A stretch of 64,000 nt of DNA, taken from positions 41,607,676-41,671,675 of the forward strand of contig CM049311.1 of NCBI GenBank assembly GCA_026874595.1, written 5' to 3'. Of the stretch, positions 49,447 to 59,617 are shown one piece after another. A program made the position numbers and the translations under genes. Origin of the DNA: Sipunculus nudus (lineage: Eukaryota > Annelida > Sipuncula > Golfingiida > Sipunculidae). Every line of letters starts with the position of its first letter. The stretch's first letter is position 1. The notes under the pieces were generated by a model that saw only the letters and a program-made list of their open reading frames with translations, ran no database searches and had not been told where the DNA came from.

Positions 49447-50390
49447 TTTATTTAAAAATAATTTCATTTAAATTAAATTTATCCTTTACTTATATGCAGA
49501 GATGCTTTAACTCCCACCAGTCCCTGTAATCACCATTGAATTTAATTCCATATTCTGTATTTATATCCAAAAGTGTTGTAACTCTCCCCCCCCCCCCCCC
49601 CCCCCCAACCCCAGTCATTGAGCCCTAGTTCCTGAATATTGAGGATAGTATTTTTATTGCAACTTTATTGCAAAAAATCTATGGTGATGCAGTTATTACT
49701 GTCACAATCAGCTGAGTGCCGTAACTCATGTGTGCCTTGTTTTCAGCAATTAGCACTTACAACAGAGACCGCTCCCCCCACCTACCCCTTCAATACACAG
49801 GACTAATAAACAAGATGAAGCTTATAATTTTAATGTTAAATAATTTCTTTTTGTTGAATCTGGGAAAATTTTGATTTTTTTAAAGACAAAAAAAAATGTT
49901 CAGGAATTTAATTCTAGTATTCAAATTTAATAAAATATTAGGATCTAATGTAAGTGCTTACTGACAAGATTTAAGAAGATATAAATACCTTGTAGCATTT
50001 CATTCTTATCTCTTAAAGTTGGCTTAGGTGTGAATAACACTGATGAATTTAGTTTTAAAATCAGGAATATTTGTCAAACTTTTTTGGGATTGATTTATTA
50101 CTAATATGGCCATATATTTAACTTTTGAAAACTTAATTACCTTCACACACTATTTGTTTATGAAATTTAACTTTTATATAACACTTACCGTTGGCCTATT
50201 TTTTCAGTGCATTTACTTTAGCTCATGTCCATTATTCTATAATTTCAGAGTTTCATTTTAGCAGGGCCATTTTCTCTTAGCTTTTCAAATGGTTATAAAT
50301 ATTCTTGAAAAACCAAAAGAAATAAAAATATTTTGCAGTTACTTATATCTTCCAAAATTCAGCTGAGTGATATGACCCATGGGTCCCTTG
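49447..50390 (+). repeat. K end and R module, copy 2, each with an A-type tail
   Basis: The part 49447-49739 is K-type and ends in a weak A tail (CAGCTGAG...CCTTG). The part 49740-50390 matches 20036-20709 and ends in GACCCATGGGTC, CCTTG. Two A-type tails without heads therefore stand within 651 bp. Confidence 0.6.
49585..49606 (+). repeat. C-run, 22 bp
   Basis: Homopolymer in the K segment. The sister at 52726-52733 is much shorter. Confidence 0.9.
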
Positions 50391-50593
50391 TTTTTGGTCA
50401 GTTGTGTAACCGGAATCAAAGAATAATTTTTTGGCGTTACTGTTGTCAGCCTATTTAGTATTCAGCAGTCTCATGTTGCTGCAGTACCAGTCTGAGTCCA
50501 GGACTGTCAAGTTCAAGTCCCTAAAACAGTTTAATTCTGTTTTGAATTCAAGTCCTGCATTACTGCTCACCGATTTGTTACTTTGTGTTGTAG
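50391..50593 (+). other. parvin: Native parvin intron, 3' end
   Basis: No repeat family recognised. It ends in the acceptor GTTGTAG. Confidence 0.6.
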
Positions 50594-50696
50594 CTTCTGG
50601 TTGACTGGATCAATGATGAACTGGCTGAAAACAGGATTATTGTTAAAGATGTCAGAGAGGACCTGTTTGATGGGCAGATTCTCCAGAAGCTTATTG
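50594..50696 (+). CDS. parvin: Parvin, exon within CH1
   Basis: The exon is 103 nt, between an acceptor GTTGTAG and a donor GTTAGT. It encodes 34 residues plus one base of a split codon (phase 1 end). The peptide contains LLVDWINDELAENRIIVKDV and REDLFDGQILQKLI, the highly conserved start of the first calponin-homology domain of parvins (DWIND, RIIVKD, DLxDGQxLQKL). It continues directly from the 11266-11336 exon in phase 0. The following CH1 exons are not seen before the window ends, so the next intron is at least about 13.3 kb. The two exons match the family in order, spacing and phase, so this is a functional-looking gene segment. Confidence 0.93.
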
Positions 50697-51439
50697 GTTA
50701 GTCTGTCATATATGTCAAATAAAGAAAAATAAATCTGTAATCAAATTAATTAGTAAAAGCATAATTGTAAGTCATCTGAGCATACACTGCCAAAAATAAT
50801 TTTCTTATCTAAGGAAATAATAGTAATTTTCACTTAAAACAAGTAAATTTTACCTAAAACAAGGAAGTACCTAGAAATTAATCCTTATATCACAGGAATG
50901 AATCCCATCTCTTTGGTAAACAAGTAAAAATACCTACAGTTTAGAAAAAAATACTTGATATAAGTTAATTTACCTCCAGCCGTAGGCTTTATACCCTGAT
51001 TATAGAAAAAATAATTTTTAAATGATTGAGGTGCAAGAAAAGCTTACTAATATGTATATATAACATTAAACATCAATGCAAAATTCAATTTTTCAATTTC
51101 TGTATATTGTAACATTGTCAGTTAGGTTTACAGTCCTACAACTAACATCTGTTGCATGAAAATACAATATTTACATAAAAGGGGTGCATCAATGAGTGAG
51201 TTCAGGGGCTGTAAAGAATACCTAGGGTATTTGAGTAATTATATACAGGATGCAGAAAGGGTCTATGGAAATATTCTTATTCAGATCCCCCTAATGTATT
51301 TAATCCTCTATACAGCTGCAGGTTAACTTTATATAGCTTTACATACAGGCATGTAGTTAATTCAGACTTACAAATAAATTTTAATAGTATTAGTGTCCAT
51401 GTCAGTTAATGACCCTATGAATTGTTGGGTTCCCAATGT

Positions 51440-51440
<1 letters not shown>
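50697..51440 (+). other. parvin: Native parvin intron after the second exon
   Basis: AT-rich, with no element family recognised until the G-run. Confidence 0.6.

Positions 51441-51489
<49 letters not shown>
51441..51489 (+). repeat. Poly-G tract, 49 bp
   Basis: An uninterrupted run of 49 G. It stands exactly where the left end of M would be. Likely hard to sequence, so its true length is uncertain. Confidence 0.95.
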
Positions 51490-51491
<2 letters not shown>

Positions 51492-52835
51492 CGGCCATCT
51501 GTCCGTTAACAGGGCACAAATCGTAACCACTAGACCTGGAATCTTCTAACTTTACATCCAGAGAGGTCCATGAAAAATCTCTTTGGAAACCTGGAATAAG
51601 GTCACTGTTACCCATATTCTTCAAGCTATAGGGCTCCGAAGTACCCCCCAGAATAATGAAAAATTTGATACAAAAGATCAAGTATCTTAACAACTAAAAC
51701 ATTGATCACCATGATTCTTTGCATGGTTATTGATAATGGAGTGTTTCATCATTTCCTGCAGACTGGTGGCGCCACCTGTATTTTTTTTATTTTTTTACAA
51801 TATTTTTTCTCAATTTTTGAGACCTTAAAAGATGCGATCATCTGTTAACTGGAGTTAGGTCTCTGTTACCCATATTCTTCAAGCTATGTGGCTCCGAAGT
51901 ACCCCCCAGAATAATGAAAAATTTGATACAAAAGCTCAAGTATCTAAACAACTATCATATTTCATTAACCTGTTTTACCTAGATCTTCAATGACAATACA
52001 CCAGGTACCTGTGGATGATAATTCCCTTATTGGTTCTCAATTCTGCTACGTCTTCACTGGGATATACTGCAGACATTTATGTACAAATATGCTAAAACAA
52101 CAAAGACACTGTACTTACCTGAATTTACCTGATTTACCTGGTTCTGTTAATAGATATATGTGAAATTGATTATTGAATTGTCATTAACCTCTTGCTTGGT
52201 ATCTCTGTAAAATGTGTAAAAAATTTCTTAAGGATCCACCAAAAACTGACCAGGTTATCAATCATAACATTAATGTACAGTGTGTCAAAATTCAAAGTGT
52301 GAGAAACCTAAAATTAATCTGAACAGTAAGGGGGGTTTTTTGTGACAACCAAATACAAACAGTAAAGGGTTAAATGTTGATGCAGTTTAGATTTGTGAAT
52401 CAGTTTAAATATTCAGGTAAATATGATATACTGTAAATATATAGTAAAATTTATAAACTTAAGAAAATGACTTAACAAAAGAGAAAATAAGATCTAAGGC
52501 AAATATTTGTTCATTATTTTCCTGTCTCAGTGGAATGGAAATTAAAGTTATTCGCTTTGTTTACCATCTCTATGCCTGTTTTTAAATATTTAAAAATAAT
52601 TTCAATTAAATTAAATTTTATCCCTTACATATATGCAGAGGTGCTGTAACTCCCACCAGTCCCTGTAAGCACCATTGAATTTAATTCAATATTCTGTATT
52701 TATATCCAAAGGTGTTGTAACTCTCCCCCCCTCCAACCCCAGTCATTGAGCCCTAGTTCCTGAATACTGAGGATAGTATTTTTATTGCAACTTCAAAAAA
52801 CTTACAACAGAGCGCCGTGACCCATGGGTCCCTTG
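51490..52835 (+). mobile_element. M: headless D-type element
   Basis: It starts inside the D-type left region ('ggccatctgtccgttaac') directly after the G-run. One palindrome-bearing unit (GGTGGCGCCACC at 51765) and part of a second follow. It then passes through less repetitive DNA and a K segment to an A-type tail with GACCCATGGGTC, CTTG at 52835. The left terminus is missing. Confidence 0.55.
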
Positions 52836-52887
52836 TTTCAAGCTGACCTACCCATAAAATTGTTAAGAATAATAAAAGATGTAGTCC

Positions 52888-52975
52888 TTACATTGTTAAT
52901 GGTCCAATAATTCTACCAAGAGTCATTTAAGTAAACTTGAACAAAGGCCTCCTAAGAATCACTTTTAGCTCAATA
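52888..52975 (-). repeat. Inverted E-family core fragment
   Basis: The reverse complement matches the E2 core at about 25750-25840 ('gtggcctttgttcaagttta'). It is the only clear minus-strand piece of these families I see in the window. Confidence 0.6.
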
Positions 52976-52977
52976 TG

Positions 52978-53178
52978 TTGAAGTTACGGGCCCAAACATA
53001 ATGCACCTCCTGAAATCAGGAAATATTTTACTCACTTAACATATGAATACCTGAAGCAAGAGACTATTTTTCAGGGATATAACTTCATTTAATCAAGATT
53101 AAATTGTATACCAAAAATTAGATCTAAATTGTTCAAATTTTATAAGATATTCGCATAAATATAAAATCAGTACCTTAA
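52978..53178 (+). repeat. A-family core fragment
   Basis: Begins at 'gttgaagttacgggcccaaa' and stops at 'cagtaccttaa', just before the GC-rich hairpin. Confidence 0.65.
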
Positions 53179-53265
53179 GGCTTTAAACTCCAATAACGCC
53201 CGCCAGGGCGCGCGGTTTGTCACGGGCCTGGAGTTCAAAGGCGCCCTCCCGGGCGCGTTAAAGCC
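53179..53265. repeat. GC-rich imperfect inverted repeat
   Basis: GGCTTTAAAC... at the left and ...GTTAAAGCC at the right, with inner GGGCGCG/CGCCCG-rich arms, form an imperfect 87 bp hairpin. It is the most CpG-dense spot of this region. It interrupts the A-family core, and the block after it is unique. Confidence 0.7.
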
Positions 53266-54293
53266 CATTTTACATACCCGTAATTGGGGCAAGTTTTGGG
53301 GGTGAAATGTCTATTGTCATCCATCATATTTGTACTTAAATGAAAGAGAAAAAACGTCAAGTGTTGTTCTTACATGTGACCAAGATCCAAACTGGCGCGA
53401 ACACAGACTTGTTGGAAAATGATAAAAATGATTGACTTTCACTCACGTGGCCTTGTTACGTGGGCCCTGGTAACATGTCGGCTGTGAGAGTTAAATCAGA
53501 CACCTACGCTAAATTCATCAGAAATTGGTAAATTACCAAATGTTGGCAATCAATCCTGGTGACAAAATCAAGTGCAGTGTGTTTACAGATTTAACTTCCG
53601 TTAAACATTTCCAAGATCATATATTATCCCCTTTTTTATTGGTTTAACTTGTGACCAATGATCGCCGTCCGACTGACTGACGCGTCTGACAGACACCACG
53701 CACGTGATCTGCTTGACCTCCTTACTGTGTCATGTACTGGCACTGGAAAACCATTTTTTACCGATATCATATAATAAAATGAGTATTTATTTTAAATATT
53801 AACATATTTTCTTAACTCAAAATCGAAGATACTGTCATATATCATGTCGTATATATATGTGATGTCTGATTGTTTACTAGTGATCATTTCTGTGCCAAAC
53901 ATTCTATGTACAATCGTAATCGGGCACAATCGGCCGTGCACAAGAACTGTCAATCATTCTAAGAGGCTTTTTGGATTGAAAATAAAATTAATGCCGTTTT
54001 AAATTAGAAATATCCAGATAATTTATGGATATAGTTAATTTTCCAGTGTAAAATATAAAGATAACTTTATACTCCATGAAATATTGAAGTAATTATTTTA
54101 CGACGTACGTGGAACTGTACGCCTATACACCCAGATCCTTGAATATGTAAAACAAGACAGTAAGTGACTTATACGCTTGAACAAATATGTATTAATACGG
54201 TTTTAACACATACTGAACAGATTTTACAAATTTTTATATGTGTAGTACTTCCTGTATATGTATAGGCTACATGTGTACGTGCACGTGTGCGCG

Positions 54294-54310
54294 CTTGTGT
54301 GTGTGTGTGT
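54294..54310 (+). repeat. (GT)n microsatellite
   Basis: TGTG repeat followed by TATATA. Confidence 0.85.
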
Positions 54311-56445
54311 ATATATAGAGGCCTATGTGCATATTATAATTTTCATTAGTGATTGAAAAAAGCACCAGTAGTTGTCACTGCCAGTGAAACAGATTTTGGG
54401 CGGAGCTGCAAAACATCCTTAAATATATATGGCACATAGCAAACTAAATTTTAAAAATATAACCTATTATATTATGAATTGAAGTAAATAATTTTTTTTG
54501 TAATACGCTTGCCTATAACAGGCTATTCATTGTTGTAAGGAATAGTACTGCGTTATAAATGTTTGTACCTTTTAAACATAAAATCTGATCACTAATACCA
54601 GAACTTATAACTCCTTTTTAAATTTCATCCATGAAAGTTTCTCAAATCGGGTTCATTCGCGGCCTATATTCATAAAAAATACATAACGTATACCGCAGAC
54701 TGCATATATATCGCATATACCGTACGTGCACCCGGTATAAAAGCCGCTTTATATTGATATCGCTCTCAAATCCCAGTCAACGCTTGCATGCATGGCCCAG
54801 GGATTAAATATGGAAAATGTGTCGTGGTCATGATAATCCTTTAAAGTCATAAGGCGGAGTCAGTCTCAGTCATGATACATGCAAGAAAATGAATAAAATG
54901 CATTCGCCAATCTTAAATTAGAAGCTATAGCGACGGTGACACAGTGAAAGTAAAATATTAAGACCAAAGATGCGGACTTTCGATATGCATGCGCATGGTG
55001 TATTAAAAATGACGATCGAGAAACCATGCAGGTGGACAAATTAGACTGAAATCTAATTGTACCTTTCCATTGCTGTAAAATAAGATTTAAAAGATGCAGG
55101 TATACAAATATATCTATATTGCAAAATGTTTGATGGCTTTGTCTCAAACTTGCCCCTTTCGAAGACCTAAAATACCACAGGGTGTCGGCTTCTATTTTTT
55201 TACCCACCGACCTTGTCATTTTCACGTTTGATTGACAGTTTTATTAGCACAAGGAAATTTTCCTATCACACAGAAGATTTTAGCGGAAAGACAGCACACA
55301 ACATGTGGCCAACCAGACGGGGATTCGGAGTGAAAATTACTAATTTAAATTGGCATCTATTACATTAATCATCAAAGGATAATGACATCATTTACAATGT
55401 TCGGGAACCAAACGACATGTATAATTGCCAGGTGTAGGTCATGGTCCGCGTCTCTACAGCTGACGGGACTGGTGAATACAAAATAAATAAATAAACAAAC
55501 ACCCAAGAGATCATAACTTATTAGAAGTTTTTGGAACATTCCAGGTGCTTCTTAAGAATTATTGAATTGTTGCTGCATATTGTTTTATAATTAACTGGAA
55601 CTCTGCCTCTCCGTGAAATTACCACCTTGCAGCCTGGGGAGACCGCATGCTTTCCTGCTTAAGCTGAAGTTTTATCAGCAGTGCATGATTTCTGGCTATA
55701 TGAGGGCTTAAATGTACAAAGTTGCATACGGAGGTTACCAGATTAGCTATATGATTTGAAGTTAGGTCTCATGTACACATCTAGTTAACCAAGGAATTGT
55801 GCATCTCAAAATTATTAAATAAATTTCCTACTTTTCTTCAAGTGAAGTTGAATTGAATAAATGTAATTATATATTATATTTCCATTTTATATTAATTTCA
55901 TATGACGTAATTATGCTTCATTTAAATGTCACTGAAATAAAGTGCAAATTGAAGACCTAGATAAGTAAGTGCATGAAGATATGTAAGCCTACGTGCAATT
56001 TTCCTCTAAGATACCAGAATGTACTGCTATGAAATCATAGTAACTAGGCATGATTTTGATAAGCATTGTTGGACTTACGTAGGCCTATTTATTTGAATAG
56101 CATAACATACATTAAAATGTACTGTGAAAACATGTTTCTTTGGTGTTACTTCACAGTTTAGTATCGTTTTCTCACGTTTATAAACTTTGGTATTATGTGC
56201 ATTATCCCCAGTAGCACATTTTTAAAACACCTTTCCAACAATAAAAAATATTGATTTTCCGTTATTTTAAATTCTTGTAAATAACGATTTGTTTTACATT
56301 AATGTGCATAGGCCTATTTATTATATATAATAAATTATTGTTCCACTAGTACTACCAGTGTTCTCATTGTTTCTGATCCCTGCGGGAAAGAATCGATTCT
56401 AATGCATACATATTGCATGACGTGAGAGGATGTTTCCAGGTAACT

Positions 56446-56471
56446 CCCCCCCCCCCCCCCCCCCCCCCCCC
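56446..56471 (+). repeat. C-run, 26 bp
   Basis: Homopolymer followed by CACCACCACC. Confidence 0.9.
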
Positions 56472-57239
56472 ACCACCACCCCCACAAAAAAAGAATAATT
56501 CGACCGCCAGTCGGCACAGCATCTCATGATGCTTCTTATAATAAACACGCCAGACTCAGTCACGTGAACCATGTCCATTTAAAAGACTTTACAAAATAAA
56601 CATGCCAGACCCAGTCACGTGAACCTTGCTGATGTAAAAGTAGATAGGATTGGGTGAGAAAAGTTTGCAGCATCAGTGCGTCACCGCTGGCTGAGGGATG
56701 ACGCGGTAAAATTGGACCGTTCAGGAAAAAAACCCAAACAGATGTGTCGTCTTGCATCTTAATTGTTCAGTAAATGTTTTATTTATTTTTATTTTTCCGT
56801 TATATTGACTAGATAGGATAATTCTGTGACTAAAGTCTGCAAAACCGCCTCGTTAATGTACCTTGTGTGCTACATATTGCTTAATTCACTCATTATCGCT
56901 CAATCACCGTCAGCCGCGGAGGGGCGGGTACTTCAAAAGAAATTGCATGGATACCCTCAATTAAGAAAATAAGTTTTCACAAGTGTAAGACATATTTGTT
57001 TTGATTTTTTATTTCAAATTTTAGTACATTCGCACTGTTTCGAATGGGAAAGATTTGGATATATCAACGTTTATTTAGGCTAATCGTTGATCGAACCAAG
57101 TGCACACCTGTTTACCTGTCGCACCTGGATTTTTACCAGTGCAGATAAACGCGACAGACCAACTAAACAGCAATTTTATTATTGCATGAAATGTTAACAA
57201 ACAGGGTAGACACATTTTTTCAGATTTTATTTTAAAATC

Positions 57240-58110
57240 AGTCGGCGATTTGTTTTTGCCTGCACATGTAAAAATATATTAATTTGACATAAAAAGGTAT
57301 ATTACAGGTAACCAGATAATTAGTGCATTTCACACCCATAAATTATATATTTTGCACATTGGACAAAAGTAAATAGTTTTTATTGCAATGTCCCTTATAA
57401 CAAGTATAATATATAATTTAAATTAAAAAAAATGAGAATTTACCAGTTAATTAAAAGATAGTTTCTGCATATTGTTTTAACTCCTTCAAAAATTTCCTCT
57501 CCACTTTTAAAATGAAAAGTTGTCTTTATATTCTGTACTTACAAAGGTAATTAAATCTGTTTAAGATCAAAGGTATCATTTCAGGTAACCCAATAAATAG
57601 TGCAGTTAGTACCTATAATTCATAAATTTTACACATGGCACTCAAAATTAAGTTGTATGTTTTTTTTTTCTCCCTTATTACATGTATAAAATATATACTT
57701 CATTAAAAAAATAATTTACCTGTATTTACCTGAACTCACCTGTACAGGTGAGTATGTTTTTATGTGTAACCGTAACCAAAATTATCAATTTATGTTTTAC
57801 ATGTCTGAAAAATCAAAATAGAATGGTTTTACACAGTTGACACTTGTTTATCCATATTCTTCTCAGCCACTTTTCAGCATGATTTTGTCACTGCCACAGG
57901 TAATTAGATCAGTTGAAGAACAAAGGTACTATTCACATAGGTAACTTAATTACTGTATTAAAAGCACCTGTTCTTATATCAAAATGAATTATACAGTCCA
58001 TAAATAGAGAAGGTATTAATTTATAGTAACTATATTGATGAACAAGGTGTTTGCTAACATATTCAGAAAAAAAAATAATTTACCTTTACTTACCTGTACA
58101 GGTAAACATA
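57240..58110 (+). repeat. Diverged tandem units with long palindromes
   Basis: Three or so units of about 270-350 bp share 'ggtaattaaatctgtt', 'gatcaaaggta' and 'ggtaac-aataatagtgc' blocks. Two units carry perfect palindromes: 20 bp at 57734-57753 (ACTCACCTGTACAGGTGAGT) and 16 bp at 58090-58105 (TTACCTGTACAGGTAA). Confidence 0.6.
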
Positions 58111-59617
58111 TGTGTTATATGTTAATAATCATAGAATGTGCTCTTTGGGTCAGCAAGCTTTTCAGGTGAAAAATATTTGATTTCCACAGAAAAATCCAAT
58201 TTACTTGCACATTCTGGTTCGTTGGTGGTTCCCTTTCCAGTATTAAACCAAATCATTTACCTTTTTCTTACCTTTAATTAATAATTACCTTAAGGTGAAA
58301 AAAAAATCCTTACATTTCCCTTTTAAGCTCAGCTGACTATAAGTCATCTGAGCTATAGTCGTGGTCCATTGTCCGTCGTCCGTCCGTCTGTCCGTCCGTC
58401 CGTCCGTAGATGTGGCACGTTTTGAAACCTTAAGACCTAGGAATCCAAAATTCGGCATAATGTTAGATGTCCCCAAGATCTCCTACCAAGCCGAAAACTG
58501 GGTCTTTTCGACTTCGTTCCTTTGAGAAATTAAGGAAAAACCCCAATTTTTTATTAATAACCTATTTTCACACTTCAGGACTGCCTTATATCAAAACCAC
58601 TCATCTGTTTTTCCTCATATTTACCATAAATATATCTCTATATAGTTCCTATGTACATTCAAGAAATTATGTCTGTATTTTATAATTTAAAAAAGTTATG
58701 GACCCAAACATAATGCATTTTGTAAAAAATCAGGAAAGATATTTGATCACTTAACACAAAACATGTTAAAGCTATGGACCTTTTTTCCAGTAATATAACT
58801 TTAATTAATCAAAATTAAATTGTATACCCAAAATTAGATGAAAATCTTTTAAATTTTTTAAAATATTAATAAATATAAAAAATTGGTACCTTAAATTTTG
58901 CCCAACTTTGACCATGGCACGTTTTTTTCCTGTGAGTACTGTGGATTTAATTTTCACAGCATGTTTTTGTTACCTTTTCAACTGTTAACACCAAAAATTT
59001 GAAACCAGTTGATCAAAAACTGCATATTTTATTCAAGTTTTCAAGCACCATGTAACATATTGTTTACATCAAGCTAGTGTTATGCAGTTCGCAAGAGCTC
59101 AGCTCCCCAGCTTCAGCTCTTAGTTCCTTAAATTGGGCATACAGCTAGATGTCTCCAAAATCCCCTACCATGCCAAGCCATACCTTAATACCTTCAAGAT
59201 ATTAATGAAAAACTTCATTTTTCCATTAAAAACACATTGTTACACTTCAAGACTGCCTAATATCAAAACCACTGATCTGACTTTAATCATGAATAATATA
59301 CATATTTTTCATTCTCTATGCACATGCCAGAATGATGTCAGTATTGCGTAATTGTTTTAAGTTATGGGCCCAAACATAATGCACTTTGTAAAAAATCAAG
59401 AAATATATTTACTCCCTTAACAAGGGGATTGCTGAAGCTAGAGATTTTTTGTCAGGGATGTAACATTATTTAATCAAGATTCAATTGAATACCCAAAATT
59501 AGTTATGAATTTTTCAAATTTTATAAGTTATTACTATAAATGTAAAATTAATAAATTAAATTTTGCCCAACTTTGACCATGGCACGTTTGTTTCCTGTGA
59601 GCACTGTTGATATAATT

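Larger units (their letters stand above)
53266..57239. other. Unique block with no recognised repeat family
   Basis: More CpG than the repeats, with no element termini found. It holds a GT microsatellite (54294-54310) and a 26-C run. The longest open frame (54866-55225, minus) has no recognisable domain. A host regulatory region or an unrecognised large element are both possible. Confidence 0.4.

Noticed and set aside
54866-55225. 119-codon open frame on the minus strand in the unique block
   Set aside because: Composition is low in charged residues toward the end and no motif is recognised. Possible, but unsupported.
56335-56517. Glycine-rich open frame on the minus strand
   Set aside because: The glycine stretch is the complement of the 26-C run.
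6377-58685. A 72-codon open frame starting MSPRSPTKPKTGS repeated in A1, A2, A3, A4 and others
   Set aside because: It lies wholly in the A core, and its repetition follows from the copies being young. No domain, no splice support, and other copies are shortened by stops or insertions.
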